Source: Luteolibacter sp. SL250 (GTDB taxonomy: Bacteria > Verrucomicrobiota > Verrucomicrobiia > Verrucomicrobiales > Akkermansiaceae). From it: a DNA stretch of 64,000 nucleotides. The stretch is taken from NCBI RefSeq assembly GCF_026625605.1, contig NZ_CP113054.1:4650001-4714000 (forward strand), written 5' to 3'. The notes under the pieces were generated by a model. That model was not told the DNA's origin, did no database searches, and saw nothing but the letters and a program-made list of their open reading frames with translations. Below, in pieces: positions 34,677-42,946 of the stretch. How positions within the stretch are numbered: the first letter of the stretch is position 1; the number at the start of each line of letters is the position of its first letter. The position numbers and the translations under genes are program-made.

Positions 34677-36857
34677 ATGAAATTCTCCCTCGCCCTGACC
34701 CTCAGCGCCGCGCTCACCGCGGCGGCTTTTTCCCAATCGCTGACCCGCACTACCATCGCCACCGATCTGGAGGATGCGATGGCGTTCGACATCGCCCCGG
34801 ACGGCGACATTTTCCTGACGGAGCGTGAGGGCCGCCTGCTGCGCGTCCGCCCGTCCACCGGTGGCATCTTCGAGGTCGCGAAGATTCCGGTCGAACACCT
34901 CAAGAAAACCGACCGCAACAGCCCCTACGCCCGTGAGGACGGCCTGCAGGGCATCGCGCTGGACCCGGACTTCGCCAAGAACGGCCACGTCTTCCTCTAC
35001 TACTCCCACCCGGAGAAAATGGTGAACCGGCTCGCCCGCTTCACCATCAAGGACGGGGCGCTCGACCTGGCGACGGAAGTGGTCGTGCTGGATGTGCCGA
35101 TCGAGCGGGCGAACAAAGTCTGCCACCACGGCGGCGCGCTCGAGTGGGGGCCGGACGGCCTCCTTTACCTCAGCACCGGCGACAACACGAACCCCTTCGA
35201 AACCGATGGCTTCAACCCGGTGGACGAGCGCGATGGCCACGAATACGCCAACGCCCTCCGCTCCGCAGGCAACACCAACGACCTGCGAGGCAAGATCCTC
35301 CGCATCAGGATCAAACCGGACGGCACCTACTCCATCCCCGAAGGGAACCTCTTCAAGCCCGGCACCGCGAAAACACGCCCTGAGATCTACGTGATGGGTC
35401 TGCGCAACCCGTTCCGTTTCTCCGTCGATTCCAAGAAAGGCACGCTCTACTGGGGTGAGGTCGGTCCGGACTCCGGCAAGGACAGCGACCGTGGGCCGAT
35501 GGGCTATGACGAGGTGAACCAGGTAAAGAAAGCCGGTTTCTTCGGCTGGCCGCTCATCATCGCGGACCAGAAGGCCTACTCGAAATACGACTACGCCACC
35601 AAGACCATCGGCGAGAAGTTCGACCCCGCCGCGCCGAAGAACACCAGCCGCCTCAACACCGGCCTCACCGACCTTCCGCCCGCGAATCCGGCCTTCATCT
35701 GGTATCCCTACTCCGAGAGCAAGGAGTTCCCGGTCATGGAAAAAGGTGGCCGCAATGCCATGGCCGGTCCGGTCTATTACTACGACGCCAAGCGGAAGCA
35801 CAACATCCTGGGCAAGGAAGGCGACGCCACCCTGCTCACCTACGAGTGGATGCGCGGCAAGATCTACAAGGCGAAGCTCGGCAAGAACGAGGAGCTGGAA
35901 AGCCTCACCGTGCTGGCCGACAAGTTCGTCCACCCGATGGACCTGAAGATGGCCGCTGACGGCAGCCTCTTCCTCCTGGAATATGGCAGCGAATGGTGGT
36001 TCGGCACCAACGGCAAGGTCATCCACCTCACCCCGGAGTCCGGCAACAAGCCGCCCGTCGTGGAAGCGGAGAAGTCCGGCGACAAGGAGTTCAGGATCAA
36101 GTCCGCCACCGATCCGGAGAACGATCCGGTGACCATCACCTGGTATGCCACCACCGGAGCGACGGAAATCAGCCTCGGCACCGGCAACACCGCCAAACTG
36201 ACCGCCGAAGGCGCGACCGAAGTCCGCGCCGTGGCCACCGACGGCAAGGGCAACACCACTGTCGCCCGCATCCCTCTGGTCGAAAAGGTGAAGGAGGAGC
36301 ATCTGTCCCTCAAGATCGAAGGCCAGCCGAAGTCCCTCGCCTTCGGTCAGGAACTCGCCATCAAGATCGACAACAAGAACATCCCGAATCCGGCCGATGT
36401 CATCATCCGCGCCCGCTACATCCCGGCAACCGGCCATGATTCCGGCGGACCGTCCGTCAGCTCGGAAGTGGAGAAACTGCTCACCGCCCGCCTCTGCTTC
36501 GCCTGCCACCAGATCAACGTCCCATCCGTCGGCCCGAACTACGTGAACGTCTCCCTCAAATACCGGGACAAGGCGGACGCGGTGGACTACCTGAAGGGCA
36601 AGCTGAAGACCGGCAGCACCGGCGTCTGGGGTGAAGTCCCGATGCCCCCGCAGATTGCCGTGACCGACGCCGAAGCCGACCAACTGGTGAAGGCCATCCT
36701 CGGACTTTCCGAAGGTTTCAGCGAAGCCAAGGGCATCGACACCAAGCTCAAGCTCTCACCGGCACCGGCCGACGCCGCACCCGGCGGAGCATGGGAAATC
36801 ACCGCCGAAGCTCCGGGCTACCTTCCGTTCAAGCAACGGATCGCCGCAGGGAAGTAA
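34677..36857 (+). CDS. PQQ-type sugar dehydrogenase fused to a cytochrome c domain
   Basis: A 726-aa exported protein: signal peptide (residues 1-20), a six-bladed GSDH/Asd propeller (YLSTGDNTNP, DLRGKILRI, GLRNPFRF and GEVGPD are family motifs), a beta-sandwich linker (about 460-580), and a single c-type heme site CFACH (C607, C610, H611) with a downstream Met (PMPPQIA). A final carbohydrate-binding-like tail follows. It would oxidise an aldose and hand electrons to its own heme. Such dehydrogenase-cytochrome fusions are common in Verrucomicrobiota and Planctomycetota. The substrate is unknown. Confidence 0.88.
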   Translation: MKFSLALTLSAALTAAAFSQSLTRTTIATDLEDAMAFDIAPDGDIFLTEREGRLLRVRPSTGGIFEVAKIPVEHLKKTDRNSPYAREDGLQGIALDPDFAKNGHVFLYYSHPEKMVNRLARFTIKDGALDLATEVVVLDVPIERANKVCHHGGALEWGPDGLLYLSTGDNTNPFETDGFNPVDERDGHEYANALRSAGNTNDLRGKILRIRIKPDGTYSIPEGNLFKPGTAKTRPEIYVMGLRNPFRFSVDSKKGTLYWGEVGPDSGKDSDRGPMGYDEVNQVKKAGFFGWPLIIADQKAYSKYDYATKTIGEKFDPAAPKNTSRLNTGLTDLPPANPAFIWYPYSESKEFPVMEKGGRNAMAGPVYYYDAKRKHNILGKEGDATLLTYEWMRGKIYKAKLGKNEELESLTVLADKFVHPMDLKMAADGSLFLLEYGSEWWFGTNGKVIHLTPESGNKPPVVEAEKSGDKEFRIKSATDPENDPVTITWYATTGATEISLGTGNTAKLTAEGATEVRAVATDGKGNTTVARIPLVEKVKEEHLSLKIEGQPKSLAFGQELAIKIDNKNIPNPADVIIRARYIPATGHDSGGPSVSSEVEKLLTARLCFACHQINVPSVGPNYVNVSLKYRDKADAVDYLKGKLKTGSTGVWGEVPMPPQIAVTDAEADQLVKAILGLSEGFSEAKGIDTKLKLSPAPADAAPGGAWEITAEAPGYLPFKQRIAAGK

Positions 36858-36864
36858 CCGGCAG

Positions 36865-36885
36865 GGACGGTTTTCCAAACCGTCC
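36865..36885. repeat. 9-bp hairpin with TCC triloop
   Basis: GGACGGTTT pairs with AAACCGTCC around the loop TCC, 8 nt after the PQQ dehydrogenase stop. No T-tract follows. On the minus strand the loop reads GGA, a GNA-type triloop. Confidence 0.55.
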
Positions 36886-36924
36886 GGCGGTGAAGATCCG
36901 CCACCACGTTAAGATTCCATCTCA

Positions 36925-36952
36925 TCCCAAGATCCCCCGTTGGATCTTGGGA
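36925..36952. terminator. 11-bp hairpin in the convergent PQQ/GNAT gap
   Basis: TCCCAAGATCC pairs perfectly with GGATCTTGGGA around CCCGTT. Placed between two converging genes, it probably works as a bidirectional terminator although a T-tract is lacking. Confidence 0.5.
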
Positions 36953-36990
36953 CGTCTGTCAGGGCATCGGCATCAGCCTCCGAGCCTCCC

Positions 36991-37518
36991 TCACAGCAGC
37001 AACGAGTACACCTCGCTGTCGTGCCAACCGTCGTAGATGCGCTCCGCTCTCCGCAGTGTTCCTTCATACTGGAACCCAAGCCGTCGCGGAATCGCCCGGC
37101 TGCGCGCGTTCTCCGGCGCACAGCGGATCTCAATCTTCTGCAGTGAGTAATGCTCCCTGCCAATGCTGATCAGATCCTCCACCACCCGGGTCATGATCCC
37201 CTTTCCGTTGAACTCCTCCCCCAGCCAATAGCCGATGGACCCGATCCGGTTCGTGCGGTCGATCGTGTTGAAGCCGGCCACGCCCGCCGCTTTGCCGTCA
37301 TAAAAGATCGTCGCTGTCAGGCTGTCGCCATTCGCGAAGCCATAGAGCTGCCGCTCCAGGAACGCCCGCGTGTCATCCACCCCGGTGGTCATGTCCAGCC
37401 ATGGCAGCCACTGGCGGAGAAAGTCGCGGTTCCGTTCCGTCAGCGCGAAAAGTTCCTCCGCATGGGCCTGCACGGAAAGGCTGAGGCGGATCCGGTCGGT
37501 GAGCTGGCGGGAGAACAT
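36991..37518 (-). CDS. GNAT N-acetyltransferase, RimJ/RimL type
   Basis: A 175-aa acetyltransferase. The acetyl-CoA loop is GYWLGEEFNGKGIMTRVV, with the trailing motif IEIRCAPENARSRAIPRRLGFQYEGTLR. This pattern fits ribosomal-protein or polyamine-type acetyltransferases of the RimJ/RimL/SpeG group. The target is not predictable. Two ATGs 9 nt apart (37527 and 37518) are possible; the inner one is used because GCGGG lies just upstream. It is a single gene flanked by hairpin-rich gaps. Confidence 0.88.
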   Translation of the reverse strand: MFSRQLTDRIRLSLSVQAHAEELFALTERNRDFLRQWLPWLDMTTGVDDTRAFLERQLYGFANGDSLTATIFYDGKAAGVAGFNTIDRTNRIGSIGYWLGEEFNGKGIMTRVVEDLISIGREHYSLQKIEIRCAPENARSRAIPRRLGFQYEGTLRRAERIYDGWHDSEVYSLLL

Positions 37519-37579
37519 AACCCGCATCTAACAGAACTTAATTCCGGGTTCCAGCAGGTTCTGGATGAGGAAAAGTGGC

Positions 37580-37672
37580 TGGGGCATCCTGCCCCAATGG
37601 AGCGCAGCGACATGGCGGGCCTGATTGATTCCTGATCCACCCCGCAAACCGTTGCCGGGGCTTCCAGCCCCG
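37580..37672. repeat. Pair of short GC hairpins with TCC triloops
   Basis: TGGGGCA-TCC-TGCCCCA (37580-37596) and CGGGGCT-TCC-AGCCCCG (37656-37672) are perfect 7-bp stems with the same triloop, 59 nt apart, in the gap between GNAT and SMI1 genes. Together with the hairpin at 36865 they look like copies of one intergenic element type. Confidence 0.5.
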
Positions 37673-37697
37673 TCTTCCCAGAAGGAGATTCTCTCCG

Positions 37698-38186
37698 TCA
37701 TCCGTCTTCCGGAGTGAGCATTTCACGCAGTGAATCATAGACGGAGCGAAGGAAATCGCTGCCGTCCTGATCCTCATCGAACCCGTACTCCTCATGCTCG
37801 AATTCGTAGATTCCCTCCAGAGGGATTCCGAATTCGTGCAACAAGATGCCGGAGTAGTCACCACATTCCCAATCGATGAAAGGGAAGAAGCGCTCCGCGA
37901 GTCCCGGATGGGTATCGCGGAACCATGATCTGCACGCCTCGAAGGTATCCGCCAACCCCGCGATCGGCACCACGAACCATATGACCCGTCCTTCGTCCGA
38001 GGTGATCCCGAAGCCATCCATCTGTTCGTAAAAACCGCGGATCTCGTCCTTCAGCGCGGCCCCGAACAATTCCTCCAACAAAGCCAAATCAGCCGCTCCG
38101 GCAGGTGGTCCCGTAATCAACCGCCAATCATCATCCGGGTGCGCCCAAGCGTGGTGCGATTCGACGATCTTTCTCCAATTCGGCAT
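37698..38186 (-). CDS. SMI1/KNR4-family (immunity-type) protein
   Basis: A 162-aa acidic cytosolic protein matching the SMI1/KNR4 fold: an N-terminal helix with LEELFGAALKDEIRGFYEQMDGFGI, then WFVVPIAGLADTF and FIDWECGDYSGILL, and an acidic C-terminal helix. In bacteria these proteins often act as immunity proteins of contact-dependent or polymorphic toxins. No toxin gene is adjacent, so it is an orphan here. It is on the minus strand upstream of the GNAT gene but separated by 179 nt holding two hairpins. Confidence 0.75.
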   Translation of the reverse strand: MPNWRKIVESHHAWAHPDDDWRLITGPPAGAADLALLEELFGAALKDEIRGFYEQMDGFGITSDEGRVIWFVVPIAGLADTFEACRSWFRDTHPGLAERFFPFIDWECGDYSGILLHEFGIPLEGIYEFEHEEYGFDEDQDGSDFLRSVYDSLREMLTPEDG

Positions 38187-38269
38187 CTGAGGGGATAGTT
38201 GGATCTATCGAGGATACTGAAGTGGTTTGGGTTGATTGTGCGACCACAAACGCTTTCTCCCAGCGGCCC

Positions 38270-38731
38270 TCACATTATCCCGAATTTCTCCTCCAGCACC
38301 TTCTGCCGGTAGCCGAACACCCTCTCCAACTTCTTCCCGACGAAAAGCCACCGCGCGATTTCCCCGATGATGCCCAGCGGCATGACGTAGTGGACCAGGT
38401 CCGTCATCAGCACGCCTCCGTCGATGTCCTCGAAGGTGTGGCGGTGGTGCCACAGGCGGTAGGGTCCGAAGCGCTGCTCGTCCACGAAGGCGATGCCTTC
38501 CTCCACGCACTTGATCTCCGTCACCCAGGTCATCGTGATGAATGGGACCACCTTCGCTTTGTAGGTGATGATCTGGCCGTCGTACATTTTCTCCGACGAA
38601 AGGTAGGTCACCTCGAACCCCGCGTCCGGCGGCGTGATGTGGTCGAGATTCCGCGGGGTGGAGAAAAATCCCCAAGCCTCCGCCCGGGAAATGGGCAGGC
38701 GCTGTTCCTGCCGGAGGACGTGGACTTTCAT
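38270..38731 (-). CDS. SRPBCC/START-fold protein
   Basis: A 153-aa protein of the polyketide-cyclase/START-like superfamily: LPISRAEAWGFFSTPRNLDHITPPDAGFEV opens the ligand pocket, and WVTEIKCVEEGIAFVDEQRFGPYRLWHHRHTFEDIDGGVLMTDLVHY is its typical central sheet. It probably binds a small hydrophobic ligand; the ligand is unknown. The ATG overlaps the stop of shikimate kinase by 4 nt (ATGA), so the two genes are cotranscribed. Confidence 0.85.
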   Translation of the reverse strand: MKVHVLRQEQRLPISRAEAWGFFSTPRNLDHITPPDAGFEVTYLSSEKMYDGQIITYKAKVVPFITMTWVTEIKCVEEGIAFVDEQRFGPYRLWHHRHTFEDIDGGVLMTDLVHYVMPLGIIGEIARWLFVGKKLERVFGYRQKVLEEKFGIM

Positions 38732-39279
38732 GGATTCGAGAAAAAGTAGCGTGCGCTCTCCAGGATGCCGACGGCCAGTTCGCCGCCGTCCAGGCCGTTG
38801 GTGTCCACCCTCAGGTGGGAGGTTTGCTCATACCACGGCTGGCGCTTCTCCATGAGCGCTTCGATCTTCGCCACCGGATTCTCCGTCTGGAGCAGCGGGC
38901 GTTCCCGGTTCCGGGATGTCCTTTCATAGACCACGGCGACGGGCGCGTGGAGCCACACCACATACCCCATGTTGTGGAGCAATCTGCGGTTCTCCTCCCG
39001 GCCGACCACGCCGCCGCCGGTGGAAATGATCCGCCTCACCCCGGACTGGCATCCATGCAGTTCCTTCAGCAGCGCCGTTTCCAGGTCGCGGAAGTATTCT
39101 TCGCCGTTTTCCTCGAAAATCCGGCTGATCGGGCGGCCCTCCCGTTGCTCGATGACCGTGTCCATGTCCACGAGTTCGTAGCCCAGGCGCGCATGCAGCT
39201 CCCGGCCCACCGTTGATTTTCCGCTCCCCATGAACCCGATCAGAATCAGGTTCTTTGGCAGAGGTTCCTGCAAGTTCAT
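38728..39279 (-). CDS. aroK: Shikimate kinase
   Basis: A 183-aa cytosolic kinase. P-loop GFMGSGKST (15-23), DMDTVIE (Mg/shikimate site), the FRDLE shikimate-binding segment, STGGG and RPLL in the lid are all present. It phosphorylates shikimate at the 3-hydroxyl in aromatic amino-acid biosynthesis. It is first in an operon with the SRPBCC gene and diverges from tsaC. Confidence 0.95.
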   Translation of the reverse strand: MNLQEPLPKNLILIGFMGSGKSTVGRELHARLGYELVDMDTVIEQREGRPISRIFEENGEEYFRDLETALLKELHGCQSGVRRIISTGGGVVGREENRRLLHNMGYVVWLHAPVAVVYERTSRNRERPLLQTENPVAKIEALMEKRQPWYEQTSHLRVDTNGLDGGELAVGILESARYFFSNP

Positions 39280-39357
39280 GCCGGGATGGTAGCGGGTTCC
39301 CCCTCCGGTTCAAAGTTCGATGTTGGCCGCCCGGCCTTCCGTGTTCACACTTCCGCC

Positions 39358-40386
39358 GTGCCAGAGACCAAAGTCATTTACGCCGACGACGAGGAAATGA
39401 AGGATGCCGTGCGCGAGGCGGCCGCCCTGCTGCGTGCCGGGGAAACCGTCGGCCTGCCCACGGAGACCGTCTATGGCCTGGCCGCGGATGCTTTCAACCC
39501 GGACGCCGTGGCGAAGGTTTTCTCCGCGAAGGAGCGCCCGTCGTTTGATCCGCTCATCGTCCACATCGCCTCCCGTGGCGACCTGAAGCGGGTGGCCGTT
39601 GTCCCGGATGACATCCTGGAAACGGTCAACAAGCTCACCTCCGCCTTCTGGCCGGGACCGCTCACTCTGATCCTGCCGAAGCATGCGGACGTGCCGGATC
39701 TGGTCACCAGCGGCCTGCCCACCGTGGCCGTCCGCCAGAGCGCGCACCCCATTTTCCGTGCGGTGAACAAGGAACTGGGCAACCCCATCGCCGCGCCCAG
39801 CGCCAACCGCTTCGGCAGCATCTCCCCCACCTCCGCCTCCGCGGTGGTCAAGGAACTGGGCGGAAAGATCCCCCTCGTCGTCGATGGCGGCGCGTGCAGC
39901 GAAGGGGTGGAAAGCACCATCATCTCCATCGAGCCCCGCGAAGGGAAGAAGCCCGTCTTCCGCCTCCACCGCGCCGGCCCGATCACCAAGGAACAGCTCC
40001 AGGACTTCGGCAAGGTGGAGAAAGTCAAAAGCATCTCCGAAAGCGCGCCGCAGGCTCCCGGACAACTGGCCAGCCACTATGCGCCGCGCACCCCCCTCAT
40101 CCTGCTGGAGGACATTTCCTCATTCCAACCCGAGGAGGGGAAGAAATACGGTCTCATCGCCTACCGGGGAGAGGATGACAGCGACTACGTGAACCTCCAC
40201 GACTGGGAACAGGTGGAGAGCCTCAGCCCCGGCAGCGGGAAGCTCGCGGAGGCCGCCATCCGGCTGTTCTTCGTCATGCGCCTGATGGACGAGGCGGGCT
40301 TGGACTACATCATCGCGGAGCCTGTCAGCGAAACCGGGCTGGGCGTGGCGATCATGGACCGCCTCCGCCGGGCCGCGGCGAAATGA
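39358..40386 (+). CDS. tsaC: L-threonylcarbamoyladenylate synthase (TsaC/Sua5)
   Basis: A 342-aa protein with the full-length Sua5 layout: YrdC domain (GLPTETVYGLAADAF, KERPSFDPLIVHI, FWPGPLTLIL, PSANRFGSISPT) and a C-terminal Sua5 domain after PGQLASHYAPRTPL. It makes threonylcarbamoyl-AMP for t6A37 of tRNAs reading ANN codons. GTG at 39358 is chosen because homologous sequence begins there; an ATG at 39286 would add 24 unlike residues and leave only 6 nt to the divergent aroK start. Its stop abuts the convergent SHD1 gene. Confidence 0.92.
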   Translation: MPETKVIYADDEEMKDAVREAAALLRAGETVGLPTETVYGLAADAFNPDAVAKVFSAKERPSFDPLIVHIASRGDLKRVAVVPDDILETVNKLTSAFWPGPLTLILPKHADVPDLVTSGLPTVAVRQSAHPIFRAVNKELGNPIAAPSANRFGSISPTSASAVVKELGGKIPLVVDGGACSEGVESTIISIEPREGKKPVFRLHRAGPITKEQLQDFGKVEKVKSISESAPQAPGQLASHYAPRTPLILLEDISSFQPEEGKKYGLIAYRGEDDSDYVNLHDWEQVESLSPGSGKLAEAAIRLFFVMRLMDEAGLDYIIAEPVSETGLGVAIMDRLRRAAAK

Positions 40387-41046
40387 TCATTTCCCGTCGA
40401 GCGCCCACTTGCTGGCCTGGGAAAGCTTCTCGATCGGGTATTCGATCGTCTTTCCGTTCTCCAGCTTGAGCACCACCACGTCCGCCTTTTTCTCCACCAG
40501 CGCGGCGCGGATGACTTTGCCATCCGTGTTCGACCAGTCGGTGAACTCCGACTTTGCGGCGACAGGTTCGGCGGGAGTGGCAGGCGGTGTGGATTCCTTT
40601 TTCGCCGCCAGGGCGACGGTCACCGCTTCATCCAGCTTCTTCGCCCAGCGCTTGTCGCCCGACATGTTCGAGTAGTCCGTGCCGGTGATGAACTCCAGCT
40701 TGTCCGGCTCCACCACCGTCACGCGGGGCGAGAAATTCCCGATCTTGCTGGTCTTGATGATGGCCGGGCTGAGGGCGGAGACGTCCACCTTCTCCGGATC
40801 CGCGTCATCCTCCACCACCAGCACGTAGTCCCGCTTCAACTCGGAATAAGCCTCGGCGGTGCCCCACTGGGTCTTCGGGCAACTGGATTTGGAGTCCGTC
40901 TCGATGTAGATCAGCGCCTTTCCCTGGGCTTTGGCCGCCTCGCGGGCCGCATCGAACTGGGATGACTTGAACGCCCCCCTCGGAATCTCCTCACCGGATG
41001 AGATGACAGGAAGCGCCAGCAACAGACAGAGGGGGAGTTTCTTCAT
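40387..41046 (-). CDS. Exported thioredoxin-fold plus SHD1-domain protein
   Basis: A 219-aa protein with a signal peptide (MKKLPLCLLLALPVISSGEE). The middle resembles a thioredoxin-like fold (GKALIYIETDSKSSCPKTQW), but only one Cys is present where a CxxC would be, so redox activity is doubtful. The C-terminus (DWSNTDGKVIRAALVEKKADVVVLKLENGKTIEYPIEKLS) matches the SLA1-homology domain 1 pattern common in Planctomycetota and Verrucomicrobiota. Function unknown. Confidence 0.75.
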   Translation of the reverse strand: MKKLPLCLLLALPVISSGEEIPRGAFKSSQFDAAREAAKAQGKALIYIETDSKSSCPKTQWGTAEAYSELKRDYVLVVEDDADPEKVDVSALSPAIIKTSKIGNFSPRVTVVEPDKLEFITGTDYSNMSGDKRWAKKLDEAVTVALAAKKESTPPATPAEPVAAKSEFTDWSNTDGKVIRAALVEKKADVVVLKLENGKTIEYPIEKLSQASKWALDGK

Positions 41047-41115
41047 GCCTCACCATGTAAAGATGAATGACATATCTGTCAATTCCGCGGGAATCACATG
41101 ACCACCCGGAGACAC

Positions 41116-42849
41116 TCAGCCTTTTCTCCGCCACTTCCGGCGCATGCTCTCAGGCGCCAGATCCGGCTTGTAGTCGCGCAGGAATTTTTCCTCCGCCTCC
41201 AGGGTGCCGATGAGGAGGAGGATGCCATTGTGAGGGAGGATGATGAAAGGGTCCGGATTGACCACCCGCTTCCCTTCATGCTCCACGGCGATCACCGTGC
41301 AGCCCGTCTGGGTCCGGATGGCGCAGTCCGCCAGCCTCCTGCCCGCCAGGACCGCTGGTACGGGGGTAGGGAAAATGAGCACACCTTCCGCGAGCAGCAG
41401 GTTGTCGTCTTCCCTTACCAGATTGAAGATGGTGTTCGCCCCCATCGTCGCCGATGACAGCACCAGATCCGCCCCCGCGCGGTGCAGGGTCCGCACGTTG
41501 CGCTCCAGCGTGCAGCGCGAGATGATCTGGAAACTTTCCCGCAACCGGCGGAAAAAGATGGTCAGGGAAATATTGAGATCATCGTCGTGGGTGGTGATGA
41601 TCACGGTTTTCGCCTCCCGGGCGTGCGCCACCTTGAGCGTTTCCATCTGGGTCGCGTCTCCGATGACGGCATCAGGAAATGCCTCCACCCGTTCCGATAT
41701 CTTCTCGATGATGACGGACTTCACGCCCGCCTCCTGCAACACCTTGCTGGTGATGCGCCCCACGCGCCCTCCACCCACGATCAGCACCAGCGAGTGCTGG
41801 GGATTCGGCAGACGGAAAACGGCATTGTAGGCTTCGATCTGGTCCTCAGTCCCCGCAAGGACGAGCACCATGTCCTCCTCTATCACGGTTTCCGGATCCA
41901 CCGTCCGCAGCTTTCCGTGGTCCCATATTCCGACCACGCTCAGCCCTGAATCACCGCGGATCCCGCTTGAGGCCACCGTGCCCCCGATCAACCTGGTTCC
42001 TGAAACGCTGGCCTCCGCAATGACGAGACCACCTGCCTGGCCGATGACATGCGCGGCGGCATCGTTCCCGATCACCCGCCTGGCGAGGGCCTTCGCCATC
42101 ACTTGTTCCAGCCGCATCACTTCCGTGGCACCGGCGAGTTCCAGCATGTCCCGCGATGCCTCGGTGGTCGCGGAAGCCACGATCGGCACATCCTCCGACT
42201 CCTCCCGCGCGCTGAAGGTGATGTTCGTATTGAGAACGTCGGAGCGGGTGGCGACCAGGACGGCGGCTTTCTTCAACCGCATCCGCCGGTAGGTTTCCGG
42301 ATCATCCAGCTCCCCCACCGCCACCTTCACTCCCTGTTCGTAAAATTCCAGTGCCTCCGTGATATGCGGGGTCAGCACCACATAGGAGTGGCCGTATTTC
42401 TCCAGCATGGGTATCAGCGCGGCAGTGATGGGATCATGGCAGGTGAAGATGACATGGCCGTGGGTGGATTCCGGCAGCTCCTTCGGCGCCCGTGCCGCCG
42501 CCTGTGCCTTCATCCATGGCTCGTAGAAGAACTCGATGAACGTGAACGGAAGGATCACCAGCAGGAACATCACGCCGGACACCAGCACGACGATGGAAAA
42601 CACCATGCCCAGATCACTCTTGAAGGTGATGTCACCGAAGCCGAGCGTGGACATGACCGTGAGCGTCCAGTAGAGGCCCGTGACCCACGAATACTGGCTT
42701 CCCTCCCTCTCCATGATGATGTGGAAAAGCACGCTGTAGATCGTGATCAGGATGAAAAGGAGAGCCAGCAAGCGCCCCAGTGTCTTGAGGTTGGAGCGGC
42801 TGCTCCGGTTGCCCAGGAATGCGGCGATGACGGCGGCGAAGGATTTCAT
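41116..42849 (-). CDS. Two-RCK potassium channel (MthK/TrkA-like)
   Basis: A 577-aa membrane protein. Two helices (about 22-46 and 79-105) flank a pore loop with selectivity filter TLGFGD (68-73). Two successive RCK units follow: HGHVIFTCHDPITAALIPML and LVLIVGGGRVGRITSKVLQEAG with the GxGxxG dinucleotide motif in the second only, plus TrkA_C segments. It would form a ligand-gated K+ channel, the third K+ protein set in the window. ATG at 42849 begins 7 residues before the first hydrophobic stretch; the longer upstream frame is unlike the family. Confidence 0.88.
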   Translation of the reverse strand: MKSFAAVIAAFLGNRSSRSNLKTLGRLLALLFILITIYSVLFHIIMEREGSQYSWVTGLYWTLTVMSTLGFGDITFKSDLGMVFSIVVLVSGVMFLLVILPFTFIEFFYEPWMKAQAAARAPKELPESTHGHVIFTCHDPITAALIPMLEKYGHSYVVLTPHITEALEFYEQGVKVAVGELDDPETYRRMRLKKAAVLVATRSDVLNTNITFSAREESEDVPIVASATTEASRDMLELAGATEVMRLEQVMAKALARRVIGNDAAAHVIGQAGGLVIAEASVSGTRLIGGTVASSGIRGDSGLSVVGIWDHGKLRTVDPETVIEEDMVLVLAGTEDQIEAYNAVFRLPNPQHSLVLIVGGGRVGRITSKVLQEAGVKSVIIEKISERVEAFPDAVIGDATQMETLKVAHAREAKTVIITTHDDDLNISLTIFFRRLRESFQIISRCTLERNVRTLHRAGADLVLSSATMGANTIFNLVREDDNLLLAEGVLIFPTPVPAVLAGRRLADCAIRTQTGCTVIAVEHEGKRVVNPDPFIILPHNGILLLIGTLEAEEKFLRDYKPDLAPESMRRKWRRKG

Positions 42850-42946
42850 GAGTCTGATGGGCAGGATATAATGGGACGGAAGTGGTTCCAAGCGCATCCG
42901 GTGACGATTCCCATCCCATTCCACCGGGCACGTGCTAGGCTCCGCC

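Noticed and set aside
34623..36683. 686-aa open frame opposite the PQQ dehydrogenase
   Set aside because: Antisense shadow; the sense strand has signal peptide, propeller motifs and CxxCH.
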